A stretch of DNA of 64,000 nt from Kushneria aurantia DSM 21353. Lineage in GTDB: Bacteria; Pseudomonadota; Gammaproteobacteria; Pseudomonadales; Halomonadaceae. A program made the translations under genes and the position numbers. Of this stretch, positions 38,330 through 46,283 are shown piece by piece (the first letter of the stretch is position 1; each line of letters begins with the position of its first letter). The notes beneath the pieces are model-generated. The model made no database searches and was not told where the DNA came from. It worked only from the letters and a program-made list of their open reading frames with translations. Location: assembly GCF_000382245.1 (NCBI RefSeq), contig NZ_KB907863.1, positions 1 through 64,000 on the forward strand, read 5' to 3'.

Positions 38330-39100
38330 ATGCAGACACAGTGGCAGTGGTTCTGCCTTGCCATCACCTTTCTGACCCGAATTCCCCTACCTGTCAGGGG
38401 AGAGGTCGACAATGAGGCGCTGGCGCGCTGTCAGCGCTGGTTTGCCCTGGCAGGCGCGCTGATCGGCGTGCTGGCGGCAAGTATCTACCTGCTGGCCGCG
38501 CTGCTCTGGCCGCTGCCGGTGGCAGCGCTGATCACCCTGGTGGCGCTGCTGCTGCTGACCGGCGGACTGCACGAGGATGGCCTTGCCGACTGCGCCGACG
38601 GCATCGGTGGCGCCCGCGATGTGGGGGCGCGGCTGGCGATCATGAAAGACAGTCGGGTGGGCAGCTATGGCGTGCTGGCGCTGGTGGTCAGTTTCGTTGG
38701 ACGCCTGCTGCTGCTGGGCGCGCTGTCGCCGGCACTGGCGGCGGTCGCACTGATCGCGGCACACTGCCTGAGCCGGGCACTGGCAGCGCTTTTGATGGGG
38801 GCGCTGCCCTATCTGCGCCGTGACGAGAGCAGTCGGGTAAGGGCGATGACCGGGGCGCAGCGGCCCAGCGACCGACGCTGGCTGATCGGCGTGGCGCTGG
38901 CGGTCGCGCTGGCCGCACTGGGGCCGTCGACCGCTCTGGTGGTGCTGGCGGTTACCGGCCTGGTGGGTGGGCTCGCGTGGCTTTTTTTCCGTCGTCAGCT
39001 GGGCGGCGTTACCGGTGACGCCCTGGGGGCGGCCCAGCAGGTGAGCGAGTTGGCCGTTTATCTGACGCTGACGGCGCTTTTTCCCTACCGAGATTTTTAA
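38330..39100 (+). CDS. cobS: Adenosylcobinamide-GDP ribazoletransferase (cobalamin synthase)
   Basis: CobS joins adenosylcobinamide-GDP with alpha-ribazole to complete the nucleotide loop. This 256-residue polytopic membrane protein starts MQTQWQWFCLAITFLTRIPL and has the conserved GGLHEDGLADCADGIGG with acidic metal ligands, followed by MKDSRVGSYG. Ribosome site AAAAGAG. cobU starts six bases after its stop. Confidence 0.95.
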   Translation: MQTQWQWFCLAITFLTRIPLPVRGEVDNEALARCQRWFALAGALIGVLAASIYLLAALLWPLPVAALITLVALLLLTGGLHEDGLADCADGIGGARDVGARLAIMKDSRVGSYGVLALVVSFVGRLLLLGALSPALAAVALIAAHCLSRALAALLMGALPYLRRDESSRVRAMTGAQRPSDRRWLIGVALAVALAALGPSTALVVLAVTGLVGGLAWLFFRRQLGGVTGDALGAAQQVSELAVYLTLTALFPYRDF

Positions 39101-39106
39101 CAGGCG

Positions 39107-39631
39107 ATGAAAGAACTGATTCTGGGTGGCGCTCGCAGTGGCAAGAGCGCCTTCGCCGAGCGGCTGGCGCAGCGCAGCGGCCTTGCGGTGACCTACATCG
39201 CCACCGCCGAGGTGGGCGAAGACAGCGAGATGCGCGCGCGCATCGCAGCACATCGGCGGCGACGACCGGCGCACTGGGCGCTGGAGGAGACGCCGCGGCA
39301 ATTGGGGGAAACCCTCAAGCGCTGCGCGGCGCCGGGGCGCCTCGTGCTGATTGACTGTCTGACGCTATGGCTGACCAATCTGCTGCTGGCCGAGGAGGGG
39401 CGCATGGCCAATGAACTCGAACGCTTCGAGCAGGCGCTGGCGGCGGCACCCGGCCCGGTGCTGCTGGTCAGCAACGAGGTGGGGCAGGGCGTGGTGCCGA
39501 TAGACGCCCTGTCACGGCGTTTCGTCGATGAAACCGGGCAGCTGCATCAGCGCCTGGCGCAGCAGTGCGAGCGGGTCTGGTGGGTGGTCGCGGGCCTGCC
39601 CCAGCGGCTCAAGGGGCCGACCGATGAGTGA
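39107..39631 (+). CDS. cobU: Adenosylcobinamide kinase/guanylyltransferase
   Basis: CobU phosphorylates adenosylcobinamide and transfers GMP to it. The 174-residue protein has the P-loop LGGARSGKSAFAE (residues 6-18), the VTYIATAE strand, HRRRRPAHWALEETP with the guanylylated-histidine region, and LLVSNEVGQGVVP. cobC overlaps its last eight bases. Confidence 0.95.
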   Translation: MKELILGGARSGKSAFAERLAQRSGLAVTYIATAEVGEDSEMRARIAAHRRRRPAHWALEETPRQLGETLKRCAAPGRLVLIDCLTLWLTNLLLAEEGRMANELERFEQALAAAPGPVLLVSNEVGQGVVPIDALSRRFVDETGQLHQRLAQQCERVWWVVAGLPQRLKGPTDE

Positions 39632-40253
39632 CTTCATCACCCTGACCATCGACTGCCTGCGCCACGGCCGCTGTGAAGGACCCGAGCAGACTCTGCGCGG
39701 TCGTGCCGACGTGGCGCTGACAGCGGCTGGTCGCGATGCCATGCTGGCGGCGGGGCGGCGGCTGACCCCTGCCGGGTGCATTATCACCTCGCCGCTCGCG
39801 CGCTGTCGCGCGGTGGCCGACGCTCTCGCTGCAGAGTGGGGCACGCCGCTGGAGTGTCTGGCCGATATCGCCGAGATGGATTTCGGCGACTGGGACGGTG
39901 TTCCCACCGACACCCTGCTGGAACACGACCGCGAAAGGCTGGAAGCCTTCTGGCACGACCCGGCACAGCAGCCCCCACCGCAGGGTGAGCACTACGGTGC
40001 CTTTCTGGCACGTATCGAACGCGGCTGGCAGTCCATTATCGCACTGGCCATGGCGCACCGCGTCGAGCATCTACTGGTATGCAGCCATGCCGGTGTGATC
40101 AAGAGCTGGGTAGCGCTGCGGCTGGGTATGGCAACGTCACGGGCACGGCATTTGTACAAACTGCAGCTGCCCTACGCCGGAGTGGTGCGCTTTCAGGTGA
40201 GTATCAACCAGCGCAGTGGTGAACGCTTCGAGCAGCTCTGTAGGGTTTGCTGA
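39624..40253 (+). CDS. cobC: Alpha-ribazole phosphatase-like histidine phosphatase
   Basis: A 209-residue histidine-phosphatase-superfamily protein that probably removes the 5' phosphate of alpha-ribazole phosphate. The catalytic RHG is in DCLRHGRCEG (about residue 12); ITSPLARCR and CSHAGVIKS carry further active-site residues. The start is ATG 39624 within the end of cobU (ACCGATGAGTGA), so translation is coupled. The longer open frame in cobU is rejected. Confidence 0.88.
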   Translation: MSDFITLTIDCLRHGRCEGPEQTLRGRADVALTAAGRDAMLAAGRRLTPAGCIITSPLARCRAVADALAAEWGTPLECLADIAEMDFGDWDGVPTDTLLEHDRERLEAFWHDPAQQPPPQGEHYGAFLARIERGWQSIIALAMAHRVEHLLVCSHAGVIKSWVALRLGMATSRARHLYKLQLPYAGVVRFQVSINQRSGERFEQLCRVC

Positions 40254-40262
40254 ATCTCGATG

Positions 40263-40276
40263 TTATACCGTTATCT
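40263..40276. promoter_or_regulatory. Shared motif copy 3, directly before cbiB
   Basis: TTATACCGTTATCT, identical over 14 bases to copies at 18106 and 38293. It ends three bases before the cbiB ATG, where a ribosome site would be expected. Confidence 0.5.
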
Positions 40277-40279
40277 ATT

Positions 40280-41221
40280 ATGTTGGTAACAACACTAACA
40301 GCACTGTTTCTCGATCGGTTGTGGGGAGAACCCCGGCGCTTTCACCCGCTGGTATGGCTGGGGCGGTGGGCCGACCGGGTCGAGGCCGTGTTATACGCCG
40401 AGCAGGCCGGAAAACATCAGGCCATTGCGCGTGGCGCTTTCGCCTGGCTGGGCGTCACGCTGCCACCCGTGGCGCTGGCGTTCATGCTCGATAACCGGCT
40501 TTCCGGGCTGTGGCATACGCTGTTTGCCGCTCTGATGGTTTATCTGGCGATCGGCTGGCGCAGCCTGAAAGAGCATGCCGAGCGGGTTATGGCGCCGCTG
40601 GTGCAGCAGGACATCGCCGAGGCGCGGCGCCAGCTGTCGATGATGGTGAGTCGTGATGTCGATACTCTTGAAGAGCCGCAAATCGCGCTGGCGACCTGCG
40701 AGTCGGTGCTGGAAAACGGCAGCGACGCCATTTTCGCCGCGCTTTTCTGGTTTGCAGTGGCCGGCGTACCCGGCGTGGTGCTGTACCGCACGGCCAATAC
40801 GCTGGATGCCATGTGGGGCTATCGCAACGCTCGCTATCGCTATTTCGGTCGCGTAGCGGCACGCCTCGATGACCTGCTCAACTGGCTGCCGGCGCGACTG
40901 ACGGCGTTGAGCTATGCGCTGGCCGGCTGGCATCGCAAGGCGTCGCGCAGCCGGCTGCGTCAGGCGCTGCGCTGCTGGAGAGAGCAGGGCGGCGGCTGGA
41001 AAAGTCCCAATGCCGGGCCGGTGATGGCCGCCGGCGCCGGCGCCCTCGGCGTGCGGCTGGGTGGGCCGAGCCGCTATCACGGCACACTGCAGCCACGCCC
41101 GGTGCTGGGCGCCGGGGCAACGCCTGACGCCAACGCCATCCGCCGCGCCTGCCGGCTGCTTGATCGCGCGCTGCTGATCTGGGTAGTCTGGCTGGCACTC
41201 ATCACGCTACTGCTGTCATGA
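40280..41221 (+). CDS. cbiB: Adenosylcobinamide-phosphate synthase CbiB
   Basis: CbiB condenses adenosylcobyric acid with aminopropanol phosphate. This 313-residue membrane protein begins MLVTTLTALFLDRLWGEPRR and shows the family segments GEPRRFHPLVWLG, VSRDVDTLEEPQIALATCES and ANTLDAMWGYRN. The ATG at 40280 fits the family but has no Shine-Dalgarno; a TTG at 40247 behind TAGGG, overlapping cobC, is an alternative. It overlaps cobD by four bases. The gene is called cobD in Pseudomonas. Confidence 0.92.
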   Translation: MLVTTLTALFLDRLWGEPRRFHPLVWLGRWADRVEAVLYAEQAGKHQAIARGAFAWLGVTLPPVALAFMLDNRLSGLWHTLFAALMVYLAIGWRSLKEHAERVMAPLVQQDIAEARRQLSMMVSRDVDTLEEPQIALATCESVLENGSDAIFAALFWFAVAGVPGVVLYRTANTLDAMWGYRNARYRYFGRVAARLDDLLNWLPARLTALSYALAGWHRKASRSRLRQALRCWREQGGGWKSPNAGPVMAAGAGALGVRLGGPSRYHGTLQPRPVLGAGATPDANAIRRACRLLDRALLIWVVWLALITLLLS

Positions 41222-42318
41222 CCCGAGATTACGCCCTGCCGTCGGAGCGACCTGTGCACGGTGGTGACCTGGCCACTGCCAGCGCGCGTTTCGGCATTGC
41301 ACGTCAGCGCTGGCTGGATCTCTCCACCGGTATCAATCCCTGGCCGTATCCGATCACGCCCATTACCGCCGCAGACTGCCGCGCCCTGCCGGACGACGGC
41401 ACCGCGCTTGTCGAGGCGGCACGCGATTACTATCTGCCGGCTGCTCACGAAAGGCTCGGTATACTGCCTGTACCTGGCAGTCAGTGGGCAATCGAGCGGC
41501 TGCCCGGGCTTTTTGAGCGCGGCGGCGTGGCGCTGCCGCATATCGGCTATCGCGAGCACGCCTGGCGCTGGCAGCAGGCCGGCCATCGGCCCTGGTTCTA
41601 CAACCCCGATGACCTCCTCGATGGAGGCTTTAACATCGCACAGGCTGACGATCTGCGCGCCATGGTGGTGGTCAACCCCAACAATCCGGGCGGCCAGCAT
41701 CACACACCACGGGCGCTGACCGCGCTGGCGCAGGCTCTCAGGCCGCGCGGGGCGCTGCTGATTGTCGATGAAGCCTTTGCCGATAGTGCGCCCGCTATCA
41801 GTCTGCTGCCGACGCTGCCGGACAACGTGCTGGTGCTGCGTTCGCTGGGCAAGTTTTTCGGTCTTGCCGGGCTGCGGCTGGGCTTCGCCATCGGTCAAGG
41901 CGGGGCGGATACGCCGCTTGAGCGGCTGACGGGGCAGTCCGGCCCCTGGATGATCAGCGCGCCGGCGCAGCGAGGGGGAGGCGAGGCGCTACGCGATCGC
42001 GACTGGCAGGCGACGATGCGTCAGCGTCTCGACGCGGCCTCGCAACACCAGGGCGACTGGCTGACCGAGCGGCTGGGCCAGGAGGTACAGTACCGGCGCC
42101 GCAGCGCGCTCTTCAACGCCTTCGATATGCTGCCGCAGCGGGCGCTTGACTGGCATCGGCGGCTGGCCGAGCAGGGGGTGCTGACGCGGCTGTGGCCGGT
42201 CGATACGTCGCTGTCGCTGCTGCGCATCGGGCTGCATGATGGCGCGGACGCCAGCTGGCGCCGGCTGGATGAGGCGTTTCGCTATGCAGCGGATGCCGCC
42301 ATCGAGGATATTCCATGA
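41218..42318 (+). CDS. cobD: Threonine-phosphate decarboxylase
   Basis: This 366-residue PLP enzyme of the aspartate aminotransferase fold makes aminopropanol phosphate for the nucleotide loop. Visible are HGGDLATAS near the N terminus, VVVNPNNPGG, IVDEAFAD with the PLP-pyridine Asp, and the Schiff-base lysine in SLGKFFGLAGLRLGF. ATGA overlaps link it to cbiB and bluB. It is CobD in Salmonella and CobC in Pseudomonas nomenclature. Confidence 0.92.
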   Translation: MTRDYALPSERPVHGGDLATASARFGIARQRWLDLSTGINPWPYPITPITAADCRALPDDGTALVEAARDYYLPAAHERLGILPVPGSQWAIERLPGLFERGGVALPHIGYREHAWRWQQAGHRPWFYNPDDLLDGGFNIAQADDLRAMVVVNPNNPGGQHHTPRALTALAQALRPRGALLIVDEAFADSAPAISLLPTLPDNVLVLRSLGKFFGLAGLRLGFAIGQGGADTPLERLTGQSGPWMISAPAQRGGGEALRDRDWQATMRQRLDAASQHQGDWLTERLGQEVQYRRRSALFNAFDMLPQRALDWHRRLAEQGVLTRLWPVDTSLSLLRIGLHDGADASWRRLDEAFRYAADAAIEDIP

Positions 42319-42962
42319 ACCGTCACGCCTACACTGACCGCGAACGTGAGGCGATCTATCGCGCCATTCGCGAACGCCGCGACATGCGCCACTTCCTGCC
42401 CGATCCGGTCGACGAGGCGGTGCTGTCACGCCTGCTGGAAGCCGCCCGGCAGGCCCCCAGCGTCGGCTATATGCAGCCCTGGCGCTTCGTCAGGGTGCGC
42501 GACGCCACCCTGCGCGAGCAGATTGCCGCTCTGGTGGACGCGGAGCGTCGGGCCACCGCCGAGGCGCTCGATGAGCGCCGCGATGACTTTCTGCGCCTCA
42601 AGGTGGAGGGGATTCGTGACTGTCCCGAGCTGTGGGTAGTGGCCTTGTGCGGCGAGCGCGAACGCTATGTTTTCGGCCGCCGCACCATGGCAGAGATGGA
42701 TCTCGCCTCGGCCAGCTGCGCCATCCAGAACCTGTGGCTGGCCGCGCGCGCCGAAGGTATCGGCGTCGGCTGGGTGTCGCTGTTCGAGCCGGACGCGCTG
42801 GCACGCCTGATTGAGGCGCCACCGGGCGCCGTCCCCATCGCACTGCTCTGTATCGGCCACGTCGAGGCATTTTACGCCGCGCCCATGCTGGAGCAGGTGG
42901 GATGGGACAGCCGTCGCCATCCCGATGAGCTGATCAGCATTGACCGCTGGCCGGGGGCATAA
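42315..42962 (+). CDS. bluB: 5,6-dimethylbenzimidazole synthase BluB
   Basis: BluB fragments FMNH2 with oxygen to form dimethylbenzimidazole, the lower ligand of B12. The 215-residue nitroreductase-fold protein has RERRDMRHFLPDPVDE, APSVGYMQPWRFV and GIGVGWVSLFEP. Its presence shows aerobic lower-ligand synthesis. It overlaps cobD by four bases and ends the rightward cob run. Confidence 0.94.
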   Translation: MNRHAYTDREREAIYRAIRERRDMRHFLPDPVDEAVLSRLLEAARQAPSVGYMQPWRFVRVRDATLREQIAALVDAERRATAEALDERRDDFLRLKVEGIRDCPELWVVALCGERERYVFGRRTMAEMDLASASCAIQNLWLAARAEGIGVGWVSLFEPDALARLIEAPPGAVPIALLCIGHVEAFYAAPMLEQVGWDSRRHPDELISIDRWPGA

Positions 42963-43081
42963 CTGACACTCCAGGCGATATCGACGGCAACTTTCTACCA
43001 CTTCTGCTGGTCTACACTCTGTACGCCTCGGGTTATTATATTGAAAGGCGTTCTTCCGTGACCATTTCCGAGAGGTCCCTT

Positions 43082-43633
43082 ATGTTGATCGTACGCAAGG
43101 GTATCGCCGTACTGGCGATTGCGGGCACCGCGCTGGCGCTTTCCGGCTGTGCCGGTTCAGCGCCGCGTGAACAGTCGCCGTCCGCCGATACAAACACGAA
43201 TATCACTGCGAGCAGCAGCGCTCCCGAACAGCACTACGCGGGCTATCGCAACACCGATGCCGGCTACACCTTCATGTATCCCGAGAACTGGCAGGGCTAT
43301 ATCGTTCAGGACGATACGCTGGAGTGGCGACACGGGCGCCTTGATGCCGAAAACGTGATGGTGTTCTTCTACAAGGATTTCGAGCGCAACAGCGAGCCGG
43401 TACCGCTGCTGGCCCTGGCGGTCTACTCGAAAGCGGACTGGGCCGAGCTGCAGAACCGTAGCCTCGACCGTCACGGCGAAGACGTCGGTCATGCGGTCGG
43501 CGTGAAGGGAGACCGGGTGCTGGTGGCCTACATCAACAATCACAATCCTTACGATCCGCGCTCACCGATGGGGCAAGAGTTCGCCAGCCGCGTGCCCACC
43601 CCCGAGCAGGTAGCCGGCGCCATCAGTTGGTAA
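43082..43633 (+). CDS. Predicted lipoprotein of unknown function
   Basis: This 183-residue protein has a signal peptide (MLIVRKGIAVLAIAGTALAL) and lipobox ALSGC, cleavage before C22. The mature part has NTDAGYTFMYPENWQGYIV, similar in style to PsbP-like or DUF-type lipoproteins, but I do not claim a family. The ATG at 43082 follows GAGAGG; an upstream start is less likely because it would lengthen the signal region. Confidence 0.75.
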   Translation: MLIVRKGIAVLAIAGTALALSGCAGSAPREQSPSADTNTNITASSSAPEQHYAGYRNTDAGYTFMYPENWQGYIVQDDTLEWRHGRLDAENVMVFFYKDFERNSEPVPLLALAVYSKADWAELQNRSLDRHGEDVGHAVGVKGDRVLVAYINNHNPYDPRSPMGQEFASRVPTPEQVAGAISW

Positions 43634-43640
43634 CGCCTCT

Positions 43641-43672
43641 GCCGGGCGATTTTGTATCGCCCGGCCTTTTTC
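43641..43672 (+). terminator. Lipoprotein-gene terminator
   Basis: GCCGGGCGAT/ATCGCCCGGC, a 10-bp perfect stem with TTTGT loop and a T run. The T run ends about five bases before the yqaE ATG. Confidence 0.9.
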
Positions 43673-43676
43673 CCCC

Positions 43677-43832
43677 ATGGATCCGATTTCGCTGGTTGTG
43701 CTCTCTTTTCTGATGCCGCCGCTGGCCGTGTATCTGGCGGTGGGCATCACTGATCCTTTCTGGCTCAATCTGCTGCTGACGCTGATGGGATTCGTACCCG
43801 GTGTGATTCACGCCCTGATCGTGGTGACATGA
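43677..43832 (+). CDS. Small YqaE/Pmp3-family membrane protein
   Basis: A 51-residue protein: MDPISLVVLSFLMPPLAVYL, ITDPFWLNLLLTLMGFVPG, VIHALIVVT. This is the two-helix Pmp3/YqaE pattern with the LPP-V and FWLN-LLTL-G-PG-IHA signature; members affect membrane potential and stress tolerance. The ATG follows a terminator T run directly and has no Shine-Dalgarno, so transcription and translation of this copy are puzzling. Confidence 0.8.
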   Translation: MDPISLVVLSFLMPPLAVYLAVGITDPFWLNLLLTLMGFVPGVIHALIVVT

Positions 43833-43869
43833 CGCCAGCGTTCGCCTTCCGATAACCCGGAGCCCTACA

Positions 43870-44514
43870 ATGCCAAGGCAATTCGAGCGCAACACCCGCG
43901 GCCATGATTATGTCGTCGGCGATCTGCACGGCCATTTCGAGCTTCTGGAGCAAGCGCTTGATGATGTGAACTTCAGGCCCGACAGAGACCGCCTGTTCAG
44001 CGTCGGCGATTTGATCGACCGCGGCCCACAGTCGATGCGCTGCCTGGAACTGGTACATGAGCCCTGGTTTAACGCCGTTTGCGGTAATCACGAGTCGATG
44101 GCGCAGCGGGCGCTGCTTGAAGACCAGTGGGGGCTGTGGCTGCTGAACGGCGGCGACTGGTCACAGCAATTCGAAACCGACGAGCTGCGCCAACGACTCA
44201 GTGACGCCATACAGAAGATGCCACTGGCAATGGAGATCGACACGGTTCACGGCCCGGTCGGTATCGTTCATGCCGAACCGCCGGCCGACTGGGCCAATAT
44301 CGGTGAAGCGCCACATGAGCTGCTGCTGTGGTCGCGCCAGCGCGTCGAATCCCGCACCGTTACACCGATCGCCAATATCACGGCGGTCGTGGTAGGCCAC
44401 ACCCCGGTCACCGCGCCGCTGATGCTCGGTAACGTGCGCAACATCGACCTTGGTTCCTTCTTCAGCGGCCGTATCTGCATGGAGCGCCTTGATGACATTG
44501 CTGCCATGGTATGA
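43870..44514 (+). CDS. PrpA/lambda-type serine/threonine protein phosphatase
   Basis: This 214-residue metallophosphatase has GDLHGHFELL (residues 17-26), GDLIDRGPQS (about 46-55), CGNHESM (about 70) and VVGHTPV (about 175), the four metal-site motifs shared by PrpA, PrpB and lambda phosphatase. It starts at ATG 43870. Because it lies outside the tRNA attachment site, I place it in the host chromosome rather than the prophage. Confidence 0.88.
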   Translation: MPRQFERNTRGHDYVVGDLHGHFELLEQALDDVNFRPDRDRLFSVGDLIDRGPQSMRCLELVHEPWFNAVCGNHESMAQRALLEDQWGLWLLNGGDWSQQFETDELRQRLSDAIQKMPLAMEIDTVHGPVGIVHAEPPADWANIGEAPHELLLWSRQRVESRTVTPIANITAVVVGHTPVTAPLMLGNVRNIDLGSFFSGRICMERLDDIAAMV

Positions 44515-44607
44515 GTACGCCACGCCGTGAATAGAGCGCTGGGCTTTCCTTTTGCAGAACAGTGCTGTAGGATACGCCTCGTTCTCGCCGATGTAGTGAG
44601 GGCGCGT

Positions 44608-44684
44608 CGGGACGTAGCGCAGTTTGGTAGCGCGCCACAATGGGGTTGTGGAGGTCGCTGGTTCGAATCCAGTCGTCCCGACCA
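44608..44684 (+). tRNA. tRNA-Pro (anticodon GGG), prophage integration target
   Basis: A 77-base cloverleaf with acceptor arms CGGGACG and CGTCCCG, TTCGAAT T-loop and encoded ACCA. The anticodon loop ATGGGGT gives GGG. The integrase gene at 44771-45904 points at its 3' end, so the 3' half is the likely attachment core. Confidence 0.96.
44660..44684. other. Predicted prophage attachment site (tRNA 3' end)
   Basis: The T-arm and acceptor 3' part (GGTTCGAATCC, then CGTCCCGACCA) is the usual att core for tRNA-targeting phage integrases. The matching copy at the other prophage end is not in the window, so the boundaries are inferred. Confidence 0.5.
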
Positions 44685-44700
44685 AAAGATATTTTAAATC

Positions 44701-44735
44701 AGCCGCTTATGGTTAAACACCATGGCGGCTTTTTT
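44701..44735 (+). terminator. Terminator after tRNA-Pro(GGG)
   Basis: AGCCGC and GCGGCT enclose an inner ATGGT/ACCAT hairpin, followed by a T run. It stops tRNA readthrough toward the convergent integrase gene. Confidence 0.8.
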
Positions 44736-44770
44736 GTGGAGATAAAATAGAGATAAAAAAGAGAGAAAAT

Positions 44771-45904
44771 TCACTCTCCCAGCAGTGCGTTCAAATCAAG
44801 CGTTGCCCCCTTTGCTTCATGCCACCGAGTGCCGTGGCCATCCAAATAGTGCCTCGTCATCTCTACGTCTGCATGCCCCATCAGCACCTGAATATCCGCC
44901 TCCGGCACGCCGGCATCCTCGAGCAGATGGGAGCCCAGCGACCGCACTTCGTGAAAAGTGGGTCGCTCCTCTGGCTTGAGCCGCTTTATCTCCGGCAACT
45001 GATCCCGCAGCCTTGCAAACTCCCGCGAGATCATGTTGCCCGATACCATGGCCCAGTGATCCCGTGATCGACGTATCTGAGCTGTCACGCGATATGGAAC
45101 ACGATGCACGACATAGGGGGATAGGGGAGACACCTCTCTGCTACGGGCAATAACGTCTTCGATAGCAGGCGTCATTTGGATGGCGACATTGGCTGTCGCA
45201 GATCGACCGGCCGTTTTCTGGCGAACGTACCTGAGCCTGCCATCTACGATGTGGTCATAACGCATAGCCGTGACCTCGGCACGACCCATGCAGCAGATCA
45301 GCGCCAGTTCCAGCGCTATGCGAAACCAGGGTTCTGCCAATTCATGAATAGCGCGGTATTGGCCGCGCGTCAGGCGCTGCCTATTCTTCTTGTAGCTGAC
45401 ATCTGATTTTGCTGTCGGGGTAACCGGATTGGCGTCGACCCATCCTTTGGTGCGTGCAAACTCGAAAATCTGCGACAAAACGGAGCGGTGCTGCACATAG
45501 GCGTTTGCCAAAAAACTTTCGTCCAGGTAGGACGCGCACCAGCGAGTATCAATTTGCGAAAGCTCGGTATCGCCTCGATCTTTTATAAGCCGGTTGATGA
45601 CGTAGTGTTTGTTGAGACGACTGCTCTCTTTCAGCTTCGGATTCTGCTCGACGCGCTCCTTGAAAAAGGATTCGGCGGCAGCCGACAGGGTGATGCCGGC
45701 ACGCCCTTCGACCCTGGCGACCAGATCGTCACCCTTCATCAACCGAGCATTAAGAATCCGCGCCGCGGCTTGCGCTTTCACTTTGTCGCTTCCCATGCCG
45801 TGGCGCTTACCGGTCACCGGATTGCGATAGGAAAAGCTGACGCCATTGAAATACAGGTTAGGCTCCAGCCCTTTATGTCGCTTTGAACGCGGCCGTGATG
45901 CCAT
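44771..45904 (-). CDS. int: Phage tyrosine integrase
   Basis: This 377-residue lambda-type integrase has an N-terminal arm-binding domain (LEPNLYFNGVSFSYRNPVTG), a core-binding domain, and catalytic residues in MGRAEVTAMRYDHI (Arg), TFHEVRSLGSHLL (His-x-x-Arg) and LMGHADVEMTRHYLD (Tyr nucleophile). The ATG is behind AAAGGAG. It sits next to tRNA-Pro(GGG) and one base after the excisionase-like gene. Confidence 0.95.
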   Translation of the reverse strand: MASRPRSKRHKGLEPNLYFNGVSFSYRNPVTGKRHGMGSDKVKAQAAARILNARLMKGDDLVARVEGRAGITLSAAAESFFKERVEQNPKLKESSRLNKHYVINRLIKDRGDTELSQIDTRWCASYLDESFLANAYVQHRSVLSQIFEFARTKGWVDANPVTPTAKSDVSYKKNRQRLTRGQYRAIHELAEPWFRIALELALICCMGRAEVTAMRYDHIVDGRLRYVRQKTAGRSATANVAIQMTPAIEDVIARSREVSPLSPYVVHRVPYRVTAQIRRSRDHWAMVSGNMISREFARLRDQLPEIKRLKPEERPTFHEVRSLGSHLLEDAGVPEADIQVLMGHADVEMTRHYLDGHGTRWHEAKGATLDLNALLGE

Positions 45905-45905
45905 G

Positions 45906-46118
45906 TCATGCTCCTTTCTTCATGCTGGCCAGCACCTGGTCGGCAAGATCGTTTCCTGTCTGATTCTGTTCTGCGTCGATGTCGACGTACCAGCTGGCGC
46001 CGATTTTCTTTGCCGGCAGATCGCCGTTGCGACATAGCTTGCGCAGCAGACTGTCAGATGGCCCCTGACCTTCAAAACGTCGAGCCTTCCACTCGTCCAG
46101 CCGAATCAATTTACCCAT
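45906..46118 (-). CDS. Excisionase-like DNA-binding protein
   Basis: A 70-residue protein (MGKLIRLDEWKARRFEGQ, then SLLRKLCRNGDLPAKKIGASWYVD) with the short winged-helix pattern of MerR/Xis-type excisionases. It is directly upstream of the integrase on the same strand, the standard place for xis. The ATG is behind AAAAGGAGAAG. Confidence 0.75.
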   Translation of the reverse strand: MGKLIRLDEWKARRFEGQGPSDSLLRKLCRNGDLPAKKIGASWYVDIDAEQNQTGNDLADQVLASMKKGA

Positions 46119-46163
46119 GGTCTTCTCCTTTTGGTCGGCCTGACAGGGCCGGTCGCCAAGCGT

Positions 46164-46184
46164 AAAAAAGCCGCTTGGAGCGGC
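46164..46184 (-). terminator. Terminator of the early-left operon
   Basis: On the minus strand GCCGCT, CCA, AGCGGC is followed by T6. It separates the leftward operon ending at 46188 from excisionase and integrase. Confidence 0.8.
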
Positions 46185-46187
46185 GTG

Positions 46188-46283
46188 TTAATTTTTTCGA
46201 GCCTTTGGTAGAGGCGCATTATCGGGATATATCGCGCCAACCGAACCGTCTTGGCGAGCGGCTGCTTTAATACCATCATTCAT
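46188..46283 (-). CDS. 31-residue small protein, translationally coupled
   Basis: An ATG at 46283, five bases after CAGGAG, opens MNDGIKAAARQDGSVGAIYP, then DNAPLPKARKN and TAA at 46188. It overlaps the end of the preceding gene by eight bases. The ribosome site and overlap support translation; function is unknown. Confidence 0.5.
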   Translation of the reverse strand: MNDGIKAAARQDGSVGAIYPDNAPLPKARKN

